Assembly (NCBI RefSeq): GCF_003173715.1
Contig: NZ_CP029550.1
Location: 1,798,001-1,862,000 of the forward strand
Direction: 5' to 3'
DNA from: Methylobacterium durans
GTDB lineage: Bacteria; Pseudomonadota; Alphaproteobacteria; Rhizobiales; Beijerinckiaceae
DNA length: 64,000 nucleotides
The notes beneath the pieces were generated by a model, which saw only the letters and a program-made list of their open reading frames with translations, was not told where the DNA came from and did not search any database. A program made the position numbers and the translations under genes. Positions 52,284-60,481 of this stretch are shown here, one piece after another (position 1 is the first letter of the stretch; each line of letters starts with the position of its first letter).

Positions 52284-52313
52284 GCCCCGCAGGCTCACGG
52301 CTAGCGGGGTTTT
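52284..52313 (+). terminator. Rho-independent terminator-like hairpin
   Basis: CCCCGC (52285-52290) pairs with GCGGGG (52304-52309), followed by TTTT (52310-52313). It lies 32 bases past the stop of the secreted protein gene. Confidence 0.6.
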
Positions 52314-52376
52314 CGTCGGTAGGGTCAGCGCAGAGCGAGCCGCGAGCGGGGAGCGCTCCACCACCGGGAGAACGCA

Positions 52377-52547
52377 GTGTGTGAAGTTTTCGACCTCCTG
52401 GACGCTAACCAGCGCGAGAGAGCTGCGCAGGTTGGGCTCGCCGATCTCCAAGCTGCCCTAGCCTCCCGAACGCCGGAAGAGCGTGCTGCGTTTTGGAAGG
52501 CGATCAATATCTACTACGTTCCACCACCCAAAGATGAGGACGATTGA
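52377..52547 (+). CDS. small hypothetical protein (GTG start)
   Basis: A 56-aa frame from GTG 52377 to TGA 52545: MCEVFDLLDANQRERAAQVG, ADLQAALASRTPEERAAFWK, then IYYVPPPKDEDD. GGGAG (52366-52370) lies six bases upstream, and the sequence has natural amino-acid composition with two good helices, so it is likely real despite its size. Function unknown. Confidence 0.45.
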   Translation: MCEVFDLLDANQRERAAQVGLADLQAALASRTPEERAAFWKAINIYYVPPPKDEDD

Positions 52548-52654
52548 ATCGCGCCAATTCACGTCACCGCCTTCTCGCGCGGCTGAGTTGCTGAGGTCGA
52601 GAAAGCCGCAGGCTTGCTCCAGCAACGATGCCTCCTGCGCGCTGTTAGGTCTCT

Positions 52655-52873
52655 ATGGTTACAATTTCCGTCATGATCGCAACTCCAAGCGGAGCACGCG
52701 TCCTGGCTCACTCGCAGGAGAGGGAAGCTGCGCTCTCTGGGGAGTCCATTTTGCGCAACCTCGAACGCGTCGCTCTGCCGACCGCAATCTGGATTCAATG
52801 CGCGGACCTCGCGATTGCCCTTCGGCTCACCGGCTATCTCAATGGCGTGCAGGAGGAAATGATCGGCGTGTGA
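52655..52873 (+). CDS. hypothetical protein
   Basis: A 72-aa frame, MVTISVMIATPSGARVLAHS start, with WIQCADLAIALRLTGYLNGV near the end. Composition is plausible for a real protein, but no family is recognised and no strong ribosome binding site is present. Confidence 0.35.
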   Translation: MVTISVMIATPSGARVLAHSQEREAALSGESILRNLERVALPTAIWIQCADLAIALRLTGYLNGVQEEMIGV

Positions 52874-52954
52874 GCGGCCGGTTGAGCACGTCGCGGTCTT
52901 TGCCTGAGCAGTCAGGGGCAGGCAGGCTCTGATCACCCACTCTACCACCCGCCC

Positions 52955-53266
52955 TTGTGCGCCCTGATCGAGGATAGCGTCTGGTACAAGATGAAGATGC
53001 GCACCGGTCTTTCCTATCGCACACGCGACGGCCGTATCGCCGGCCCCGTTCTCGCACGAGGTGGTCACTCTCACCCCTGGGAGGGGCGCGTCGAAGGTCT
53101 GGAAGAGATTCAATACTGGACTGACGACGGCCTTCTTTTCGCAAGCGGCGAGTTGCACAACTTGGACTTGGTAGGGTCTGTGCGGGGATCTGCCGGCAAG
53201 GCGATCGACCAAATGACGCTCGACGACTACCGGCGCGGCGTGGCTAGGCTTCGTAGCGCGTTCTGA
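52955..53266 (+). CDS. hypothetical protein
   Basis: A 103-aa frame; the likely protein begins at one of the internal Met codons (MKMRTGLSYRTRDGRIAGPV). A beta-rich middle (YWTDDGLLFASGELHNLDLV) ends in a helix. Similar short beta-rich phage-like proteins exist, but no firm match can be claimed. Confidence 0.4.
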   Translation: MCALIEDSVWYKMKMRTGLSYRTRDGRIAGPVLARGGHSHPWEGRVEGLEEIQYWTDDGLLFASGELHNLDLVGSVRGSAGKAIDQMTLDDYRRGVARLRSAF

Positions 53267-53286
53267 AACCCTGTCTGTGGTTTCCG

Positions 53287-53588
53287 ATGGCCGACCAGCG
53301 GACGCTGTTCGCCTCTGCTGGCATTTGGCGCCGGGGACAGGCGTGCGCGGCCCGAAGCGAGACGAGCCGGTCGAGGAAGAGCACCGGCTCTACAGCTTCC
53401 TGACGACGGAGGCGACCGGCGTGGTCGGCTCTGTACATCCGAAAGCGATGCCGGTGCTGCTGATCACCGAGGACGAGTGGCGCATCTGGCTTGAGGCACC
53501 GACCGAGGAAGCTCTGGAGCTGCAGCGCCCTCTGCCTGATGAGATGATGAAGGTCGTCGCGCGGGGCGCCCGCAAGGATGAAGGTTGA
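53287..53588 (+). pseudogene. SRAP/YedK (HMCES-like) C-terminal remnant, frameshifted
   Basis: The last 75 residues match SRAP proteins: RLYSFLTTEATGVVGSVHPK, AMPVLLITEDEWRIWLEAP, LQRPLPDEMMKVVARG. The frame before it (MADQRTLFASAGIWRRG from 53287) is the preceding SRAP strand, but the two are in different frames joined at the GGGG run near 53335; one extra G would unite them. The N-terminal half with the catalytic Cys2, which would sense abasic sites in single-stranded DNA, is absent. It is a broken gene. Confidence 0.65.
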
Positions 53589-53725
53589 ACGGCAGACGTA
53601 GGACTGCACGAGCAGTCCGCCCCGGAAAGGAGCCTTGCTGATTGTTTCTGCGCGCCAGCCCTTGATTTGCTTGCGCATATGATGATCTACGCCGCGTGAG
53701 GGCGCATGAACCATGGACTTACAAC

Positions 53726-54202
53726 GTGACAGAAAATACTGAGGGGCAGAGCCCCGACTTCGTTGGGCTCGCAGCTGACATCGTCTCGGCCTACGTGTCC
53801 AACAATCCTCTGCCGGTCGCTGAGTTGCCGGCTCTCCTCACCAGCGTGCACGTGGCGCTGACCGGCCTCACGAGCGGCGCGCCTCAGGCCGCTGAGGAAG
53901 AGGTCGAGAAGGCCACGCCTTCGCAGATCCGTAAGTCGATCACGCCGGACGCCCTGATCTCGTTCATCGATGGCCGATCGTACAAGACGCTGAAGCGGCA
54001 CCTGACCGGACATGGGCTTGATCCGCACAGCTACCGCCAGCGCTTCGGGCTGCCCAACGACTATCCGATGGTGTGCGCCAGCTACGCCGCCCAGCGCTCC
54101 GAGCTTGCCAAGTCCATCGGCCTCGGCCGCCCGGGCGCACGTGCCACTGAGGGTGAGACTGCCGAAGCTCCGACGAGCCGCGGGCGCCGCAAGGCGGCCT
54201 GA
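53726..54202 (+). CDS. MucR/Ros family transcriptional regulator lacking the zinc-ligand Cys
   Basis: A 158-aa protein. DFVGLAADIVSAYVSNNPLP is the N-terminal oligomerisation part and GRSYKTLKRHLTGHGLDP, YRQRFGLPNDYPMVCASYAA are the Ros/MucR DNA-binding part. In canonical members the first zinc ligand is Cys in a CLEDGKKFK-like strand; here it reads SFIDGRSYK, so Cys is Ser and zinc binding is doubtful. GTG 53726 is the natural start (VTENTEGQSPDF aligns with the family); the frame is open from 53696. MucR proteins act like H-NS, silencing AT-rich foreign genes and controlling EPS. Confidence 0.87.
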   Translation: MTENTEGQSPDFVGLAADIVSAYVSNNPLPVAELPALLTSVHVALTGLTSGAPQAAEEEVEKATPSQIRKSITPDALISFIDGRSYKTLKRHLTGHGLDPHSYRQRFGLPNDYPMVCASYAAQRSELAKSIGLGRPGARATEGETAEAPTSRGRRKAA

Positions 54203-54317
54203 AGGGGCGACTCTACCTGGCGCTCCACTGCGTACTCGAGGATCGGTGATAGCTACCGATCCTCAACGTTCGGCGGCGTAGGCATCAGCCGGCAAAGCCG
54301 ATCTGAGAGCAAGCCGG

Positions 54318-54569
54318 ATGCTAATTGCTGGGCAAGAACGACGCCGATCCGTACGCACCACCGCCAATCTACCGGGGACAGCTACCTTCACGAGCGGTCG
54401 ACAGGTCGCCTGCACCGTCGTGGATCATTCGGACACCGGCGCGAAGCTGGCCTTCACCTCGATCGGGTTGCTGCCGGAACGCTTCGAACTCACGTTTGGG
54501 GTGCGGAAAGCTCGGACAGTCAGCGTCGTGTGGCGGCGCGGGGCGGAGGTCGGCGTCGCCTTCGTGTAG
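54318..54569 (+). CDS. PilZ domain protein
   Basis: An 83-aa single PilZ domain: the N-terminal arginine motif ERRRSVRTT, then VVDHSDTGAKL (the D/N-x-S-x-x-G motif) and WRRGAEVGVAFV at the end. Both c-di-GMP-binding motifs are present in recognisable form, so it may sense c-di-GMP, which often controls EPS and motility. No enzyme domain is attached. Confidence 0.75.
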   Translation: MLIAGQERRRSVRTTANLPGTATFTSGRQVACTVVDHSDTGAKLAFTSIGLLPERFELTFGVRKARTVSVVWRRGAEVGVAFV

Positions 54570-54710
54570 CTGCTCATCGTCGGCATAACGGTCCGGCCAT
54601 TTGGCATCCTGCTCAGCGCCGTTAGCTTAGGGGAAGGCACCGGCAGCGCGTCCAAACAGCGCCTGTCCGTCCGCTTGACTGTGGCGCTCGCGGGCTGCGA
54701 GAGGGCGGTG

Positions 54711-55301
54711 ATGGACCCCACCATCCCGCCTGCCATCCTGTTCGGTCTCGCCCGTGACATCCTCCGCAACGAGATGGGCAAGCGCATCGAGCAGCGGCGA
54801 TCTGTCGGACGAGACACGCCCGAAGGGGCGCGGCTCACGAAAGAGATCTCCACGCTGGTGGATCTCGGCAAGGATCTCGATGAGGCCACTGCCAAGCAGA
54901 TCATCGCGGCTGGCCGAGCAGCGGTGGACAGCAAGCTGATGCCTCCAAAGATGGCGCGTGTGGATGCAGCAGAGATCCGTGAGCATCACCCACGACTGCT
55001 CGCCGACGACGCCCAGGTGTGGGTCGGCGCCGGCTGGCGGGGGATCCTCGACGAGGCGTTGGCCGCAGTGAAGGACCGTGACGTCCTCGTGCGGGTGGCG
55101 CGCGAGCACTGCGCGGGTCTGCACCTGATCATCGGTCCCAAGGCCGATTGGCTGGAGACCGACTTCGATGTTGCGGCCGAGGTGACGGAGCGGACGTGGT
55201 CGCGCTCCCTGCAGGTGTGCGAGACCTGTGGCTGCCCGTCAGCCGAAGGGCCATGGTCACGCTATCGGACCCGCTGCGCCGAACACGGGGAGGTCCGCTA
55301 G
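54711..55301 (+). CDS. hypothetical protein with C-terminal Cys/His cluster
   Basis: A 196-aa protein starting MDPTIPPAILFGLARDILRN. The C-terminus has CETCGCPS and RTRCAEHGEVR, a possible zinc site (C-x2-C ... C-x2-H). A helical N-terminal part includes EGARLTKEISTLVDLGKDLD. No family is recognised; the Cys cluster suggests a nucleic-acid-linked or phage-related role. ATG 54711 is chosen because of GAGAGGG upstream; the frame is open from 54675. Confidence 0.5.
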   Translation: MDPTIPPAILFGLARDILRNEMGKRIEQRRSVGRDTPEGARLTKEISTLVDLGKDLDEATAKQIIAAGRAAVDSKLMPPKMARVDAAEIREHHPRLLADDAQVWVGAGWRGILDEALAAVKDRDVLVRVAREHCAGLHLIIGPKADWLETDFDVAAEVTERTWSRSLQVCETCGCPSAEGPWSRYRTRCAEHGEVR

Positions 55302-55589
55302 ATATGTCAGCACTATACGACGAAGCGGTGGCTCTCACAGACTGAGGATGACGTAGACCTTCCATGCCGATGAAGTGCCCCACCCATACGCAATCGAGGT
55401 TGCGCCGCTCACAAAGCCCGAAGGGCAGTTCGGCTAGGCGATCCGCAAGAGCGGGAAGCTGATGGTGTAAAGGGCGGTTCAATTCCAGGCCGCCGTGGCG
55501 GAGCAAAACCAGGCCACTGGCGGCAGGTCGGCTGAACGCTGACGGCGCCGGAGCGAGCCTCTTCAGCCTTCGTCGTTGATCGTCAGGCT

Positions 55590-56432
55590 TCAGGTCGGCA
55601 GGACCTCGCCCGTCTCGGGATCATAGGGATTGGCGCTGGCCTGGTTTTGCTCCGCCGCGCCGAGACGGCTGCGCCGGATGCGGGAGGCTTTGAGGCGGTA
55701 GCTGTCGCCATTCAGGCTCAAGATGCTGACGTGGTGGGTCAGCCGGTCGAGCAACGCACCGGTCAGCCGCTCCGAGCCCAGAACCGACGTCCAGTCCTCG
55801 AACGGCAGGTTCGAGGTCACCACGGTCGAGCCGCGCTCGTAGCGCTGCGAGAAAACCTCAAACAGCAACTCCGCCCCTGTCGACGACAGCGGCACGTAGC
55901 CGAGTTCGTCGACGATGAGGAGCTTCACCGCGGCCAGCTCGCGCTGAAGCCTGAGCAGGCGGCGCTCGTCGCGCGCCTCCCGGAGCTGGTTGACCAGCGA
56001 GGCCGCAGTGGTGAACGTGACCGGGAAGCCCTTCTGGCAGGCCGCCAGGCCGAGAGCCAAGGCGATGTGGGTCTTGCCGGTGCCCGAGTTACCGAGCGCG
56101 ATCACGTTCTCCCGGCCGAGGATGTAGCCGCAGCGCGCCAGTTCCAGCACGAGCATCTTGTTCAGCCTCGGGATGGCGGCAAAGTCGAAGGTGTCGAGGC
56201 TCTTCACCGCCGGGAAGCGGGCCGCCCGGATCCGGCGCTCGACCATGCGCCGCTCGCGGTCGATCAGTTCTAACTCGACCAGCCGCAGCAGGTAGCGCGG
56301 GTGGTCGAGACCGCTCTGAGCGCACTCGCGGGCGACCTTGTCATACTCGCGCAGCACGGTGGGCAGCTTGAGTTGCTTGAGATGGTGAGCGAGCAGGACG
56401 CCCGGCGTGGTCTCGTCACGCGCCGGGCTCAT
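55590..56432 (-). CDS. istB: IS21-family helper ATPase IstB
   Basis: A 280-aa AAA+ protein with Walker A ALGNSGTGKTHIALAL, Walker B LLIVDELGYVP and sensor STVVTSNLPFEDW. IstB assembles the target complex for IstA. Its start overlaps the end of istA by four bases (ATGA). The 30-residue tail after SYRLKASRIRRSRLG is variable in the family. Confidence 0.93.
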   Translation of the reverse strand: MSPARDETTPGVLLAHHLKQLKLPTVLREYDKVARECAQSGLDHPRYLLRLVELELIDRERRMVERRIRAARFPAVKSLDTFDFAAIPRLNKMLVLELARCGYILGRENVIALGNSGTGKTHIALALGLAACQKGFPVTFTTAASLVNQLREARDERRLLRLQRELAAVKLLIVDELGYVPLSSTGAELLFEVFSQRYERGSTVVTSNLPFEDWTSVLGSERLTGALLDRLTHHVSILSLNGDSYRLKASRIRRSRLGAAEQNQASANPYDPETGEVLPT

Positions 56433-57961
56433 GCTGCCACCTCTGGCACCAACACCGCGTAGTCAGCCGCCACGGTGGTCCTCACCGTGGTTCTGGGCAG
56501 ATGCGGATAGGCTGCCAAGTCGAGCCGGGGCGGTCGGCGTTCGAGCCGGGCGAGCGCGATCAGCTTGACCGCGTCGAAGCCCGGCGCCCCGAGCCGGATC
56601 GCCTCCGTGACGGCTGCGGCCACCACGGCCTGGGGCATCGCCTCCATCAGGCGCAGCACCTGGATGAACTCGCGCTTGCCCCGGTTGCCCATGCGCGCTT
56701 CCAGGAGGTGGCGCAGATGCTGGAACATCTCGGGCAGATCCCAGCCCTGGAGAGCCGCCGCCTGATCGAGGGCGTTCGGCTTGGTCTCGATCAGCGCGAG
56801 GTAGTGCAGCGGCTGGGACACGAAGATGCCGGTGCCGTAGCTGCGCGCGTGCCGGGCGATCTCGATCCCGCCGCACAGGATCACGACCTCGTCGACGAAG
56901 CCCTTCACCAGCACGTCCCGGAAGCCGTAGGCCGCGGGCACCGAGTAGTCGTTACCATGGTAGCGCACCAGCGCCGTCGAGGAGACGCGTGCCGCCCGCT
57001 TCTCGCACGGCTCCAGCGGCACCTCCGGCAGGGCCCGCAGGCCCGCGCGGTCGGCCAGGAGCCGCGTGCCGATGCTCTCAGGCCGCCGACCAGCTCGCTC
57101 ATCCTGCCGTGCCCGGCAGCGGCGCTCCAGATCGGCGTTCAGCGCCTCGAACGAAGCGGCCTCCGGGGCCGGGGTCATGAAGTTGGACCGGGCGAACTTG
57201 ACCAGCCCTTCGACCTTACCCTTGTCGTTGCCTTTGCCCGGACGACCGAAGCGATCCCGGAACAGGGAGTGGCTCACCAACTCGGTGAAGGCGCGGGTGC
57301 GCTCGCGCTTTCCGTCGCCGCAGATCTTGGCCACCGCGATCTTGGTGTTGTCGTACAGAATCGACAGCGGCACGCCGCCGAAGAAGGCAAAGGCGGCGAC
57401 ATGGCCGTCGAGGAAGGCTTCCGTCGTCTCCCGTGGATACGCCTTCACAAAGCAGGCGTCGGAGTGCGGCAGGTCCAGGCAGAAGAAATGGATCTTGCAC
57501 CGCACGCCGCCGATCGTGGCCACCGCCTCGCCGAAGTCGACCTGGGCGTGGCCGGGCGGATGGGCGAGTGGCACGAAGGTCTCCCGCCCCTGCGCCCGGC
57601 AGATCCGGACATGGTCCTTCACCACCGTGTAGCCGCCGGCATAGCCGTGCTCGTCGCGCAGACGCTCGAAGATCCGCTTGGCCGTGTGCCGCTGCTTCAC
57701 CGGTGCAGTCCGGTCCGCCTCCAGGATCGCCGCGATCACCGGGAGAAGAGGTCCGAGCTTCGGCTTCTCGACCGGCTTCGCGCGCGTGTAGCCCGGCGGC
57801 AGAGAGAACCGGCACATCTTGGCGATCGTCTCTCGGCTCAGCCCGAAGACCCGAGCCGCCTCACGCCGAGAGTTGCCCTCGATGAACACGAACTGCCGAA
57901 CGGCCGCGTAGACTTCCACGGCAAACATCCCCAGCTCCTCTCGAAAGAGAAGCTTCTCCAC
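56429..57961 (-). CDS. istA: IS21-family transposase IstA
   Basis: A 510-aa transposase. An HTH part (EGNSRREAARVFGLSRETIA) precedes the rve domain with catalytic acids in HAQVDFGEAVATIGG, SILYDNTKIAVA and KGNDKGKVEGLVKFARSNF. A beta-barrel and a C-terminal part (ALIETKPNALDQAAALQGW) follow. Full length for the family, with no defect, so the element may still be active. Confidence 0.93.
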   Translation of the reverse strand: MEKLLFREELGMFAVEVYAAVRQFVFIEGNSRREAARVFGLSRETIAKMCRFSLPPGYTRAKPVEKPKLGPLLPVIAAILEADRTAPVKQRHTAKRIFERLRDEHGYAGGYTVVKDHVRICRAQGRETFVPLAHPPGHAQVDFGEAVATIGGVRCKIHFFCLDLPHSDACFVKAYPRETTEAFLDGHVAAFAFFGGVPLSILYDNTKIAVAKICGDGKRERTRAFTELVSHSLFRDRFGRPGKGNDKGKVEGLVKFARSNFMTPAPEAASFEALNADLERRCRARQDERAGRRPESIGTRLLADRAGLRALPEVPLEPCEKRAARVSSTALVRYHGNDYSVPAAYGFRDVLVKGFVDEVVILCGGIEIARHARSYGTGIFVSQPLHYLALIETKPNALDQAAALQGWDLPEMFQHLRHLLEARMGNRGKREFIQVLRLMEAMPQAVVAAAVTEAIRLGAPGFDAVKLIALARLERRPPRLDLAAYPHLPRTTVRTTVAADYAVLVPEVAA

Positions 57962-58020
57962 TGGCCGGCTTTTGCACCGCCCGCATCAGCACCACGCTGA
58001 CGCTCCAGTGGATGGTTTTG

Positions 58021-58572
58021 TCACCGCCCTACACAGCTCTCAGCGTCGATCAGAAGCCCGCGCTTCGCAACCAGCGCGTCTGAGAAGCCTCCCACACGCT
58101 CCTCGATGCTCCTGATGCTGCGCTCGTCGTCAGGCAGGATCATGAGAGCCGCGCGACCGCGCCGGCCGAACTCCGCACGCAGGTTCTCTACCTCTGCACG
58201 AACCCACCGCTCGACTGGGCCAGGATTGTCCTCCAGAGGCTCTGTCCACGCACGGTAGACCTCACCGGCCAAGGCCACCGTTTCCTTGTGGGTGAGCCTG
58301 CGAGGGCCTTCACGAACGGAGCGCCAGAGACCTTCAAGGTAAGCCACAGCCGCTGCCTGACGTGACTTCGCCTCCTGTGGATCGCGGGTGCGAAGAGAGG
58401 TGCGAATGTCCTTGGCCTTCTCGGAGATGATGAGGTTTGCGACCCCCTCGCCTACTGGAATGGCCAGCTTCATCCCACGGACTTTCGCGGCCACATCGGC
58501 CGGGATGCGTTGGACGAACTGATGGAAGGAAGTGCCCTTGCGCTTCATGGGGCGGGGCATCTGAAGGGGCAT
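58021..58572 (-). pseudogene. tyrosine recombinase (integrase), N-terminal part only
   Basis: The minus strand from 58572 reads MPLQMPRPMKRKGTSFHQFV and RIPADVAAKVRGMKLAIPVG, the DUF6538-type start of Rhizobiales phage-like integrases, then RTSLRTRDPQEAKSRQAAAV. At 58035 the IS21 element begins and the frame ends four codons later. The catalytic domain is missing. The gene lies 86 bases from the tRNA-Leu 3' end, the standard position for the island's own integrase. Part of its catalytic half may be at 46195-46526. Confidence 0.8.
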
Positions 58573-58658
58573 GTTGAACGCATCTGTTGAACAGTCAGAT
58601 GCAGCGCAAACCCTTCAGGATCAAATGCTTTTTGCGGATCAGCGCTTTAGGTGGCTGA

Positions 58659-58678
58659 TGGTGCCCAGGAAAGGACTC
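58659..58678. repeat. right attachment site, inside the tRNA-Leu 3' end
   Basis: The 20 bases TGGTGCCCAGGAAAGGACTC recur at 31037-31056. They comprise CCA, the discriminator, the 3' acceptor strand and part of the T-arm of the tRNA. Confidence 0.85.
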
Positions 58679-58743
58679 GAACCTTCACCTCTTGCGAGAC
58701 TGGTACCTGAAACCAGCGCGTCTACCAATTCCGCCACCTGGGC
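58659..58743 (-). tRNA. tRNA-Leu (anticodon CAG)
   Basis: On the minus strand the gene begins GCCCAGGTGGCGGAATTGG and ends CCTGGGCACCA; acceptor arms GCCCAGG/CCTGGGC pair fully. The anticodon stem CTGGT/ACCAG holds loop TTCAGGT, anticodon CAG. A long variable arm (CTCGCAAGAGGT region) confirms the Leu class. CCA is encoded. The 3' end is the island's integration site. Confidence 0.95.
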
Positions 58744-58829
58744 CCGTCGACCGCGTGCGGTCGGCGTTGGCGATCGTTTAGGGGGCGGAGGCGGAATCGT
58801 CAATCGGGATTCCGCCCCGCTTCGTACGT

Positions 58830-60241
58830 TCAGGCGCTCGGCCACTCGCGGATGTCGACGAAGCGGCCGGCGACGGCCGCCGCCGCCGCCATCGCGGGCG
58901 AGACGAGGTGCGTGCGCCCGCGGGGGCCCTGGCGGCCCTCGAAATTGCGGTTCGAGGTCGAGGCGCAGCGCTCCTCGGGGCGCAGCTTGTCCGGGTTCAT
59001 GCCGAGGCACATCGAGCAGCCGGGCTCGCGCCAATCGAAGCCGGCGGCCTTCAGGATGCGGTCGATCCCTTCCGCCTCGGCCTGAGCCTTCACGAGACCG
59101 GAGCCCGGCACGACCATCGCCGAGACGCCCGGATGAATCGTGCGCCCCTCCACGATCTTGGCGACGGTGCGCAGATCCTCGATGCGGCCGTTCGTGCAGG
59201 AGCCGATGAAGACGCGGTCGAGTGTGATGTCGGTGATCTTGGTGCCGGGCTGGAGACCCATATAGGCCAGCGCCTTCTCCTTCGACTGGCGCTTGTTCTC
59301 GTCGCTGATGCCGGACGGGTCCGGCACGCGGCCCTGCACGGAGATCACGTCCTCCGGGCTCGTGCCCCAGCTCACCAGCGGCGGAAGGTTCGCCGCATCG
59401 AGACGCACCTCGCGGTCGAAACGGGCGCCGTCATCGGTCAGGAGGCTCTCCCAGTAGCAGCGCGCGCGGTCGAAGGCCTCCCCGCGGGGGCCTTCGGGCG
59501 GTCCTTGACGTAGGCGTAGGTGGTCTCGTCGGGAGCCACCATCCCGGCGCGCGCGCCACCTTCGATCGACATGTTGCAGATCGTCATCCGCCCCTCCATC
59601 GAGAGGGCGCGGATTGCCTCACCCGCATACTCGATCACGTGGCCGGTGCCGCCCGCAGTGCCGATCTCACCGATGATCGCCAGGATGATGTCCTTGGCCG
59701 TCACGCCCGGCGGCAGCGTGCCGTCGACGGTGACGCGCATGTTCTTCGCCTTGCGCTGCAGGAGCGTCTGGGTGGCCAGCACATGCTCCACCTCGGAGGT
59801 GCCGATGCCGTGCGCGAGTGCGCCGAAGGCGCCGTGCGTCGAGGTGTGGGAATCGCCGCAGACGATGGTCTGGCCGGGCAGCGTGAAACCCTGCTCGGGT
59901 CCGATGATGTGGACGATGCCCTGACGCCGGTCGAGGGCGTCGTAGAACTCGATGCCGAAGTCGCGCACGTTCTCGGCCAGCGCCTCGAGCTGCGTGCGGC
60001 TCTCGGGATCCTCGATGCCGAAGCGGCGGTCCGAGGTCTGGACGTTGTGGTCGACGACCGCCAGCGTCTTCTCCGGGTGGCGCACCCTGCGGCCGGCCAC
60101 GCGAAGCCCCTCGAAGGCCTGAGGGCTCGTCACCTCGTGCACGAGGTGGCGGTCGATGTAGAGGAGGCTGGTGCCGTCCGGCTCGACATCGACGACGTGG
60201 TCGTCCCAGATCTTGTCGTAGAGGGTGCGGGGGGCGCTCAT
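58830..60241 (-). pseudogene. leuC: 3-isopropylmalate dehydratase large subunit, frameshifted as given
   Basis: Reading from ATG 60241: [36 protein letters not shown] and so on to [11 protein letters not shown]. The frame then breaks at the G run 59484-59488. With one base added, it continues [16 protein letters not shown] into the second half, which has the Fe-S cysteines IGSCTNGR and [10 protein letters not shown] and ends REWPSA at 58830. The corrected protein is 470 aa, the normal LeuC length. LeuC with LeuD isomerises isopropylmalate in leucine synthesis, so a true break would cause auxotrophy unless another copy exists. A sequencing error in the C/G run is likely. Confidence 0.9.
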
Positions 60242-60481
60242 GGTACAGGTCGCGTCTGGTGTGGATCTCGTCCGGTTGCCGGAACGGTCCTTCTTAGTAA
60301 TGTCGCCGAGCCCGTTTCGGAAGTGGCAGGGCCCGGACCCGGGCGGATGGCAGCCCGGAAGAGCCCGCATGAGGCCCGATCGGCCCCTCGGCGCCGCCTG
60401 ACGGGACCGCTCACGGCCGCTATATGATCTGATCACGTCCGCCTCGCGGCGGCGGTTTTTGCAAGTTCCGAGCCTCAGCCG

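Larger units (their letters stand above)
55466..58035 (-). mobile_element. IS21-family insertion sequence
   Basis: The left end reads TGTAAAGGGCGGTTCAA (55466) and the right end, inverted, TGTGTAGGGCGGTGACAA (from 58035), with further shared blocks further in. It carries istA and istB with the usual four-base overlap. No target duplication is visible and the integrase at its right is cut with no continuation on the left, which implies a deletion at insertion or later. Confidence 0.8.

Noticed and set aside
56501..58000. 499-codon open frame antisense to istA
   Set aside because: Same cause; the istA frame has all catalytic motifs and the antisense product is Arg/His/Gln-rich without a fold.
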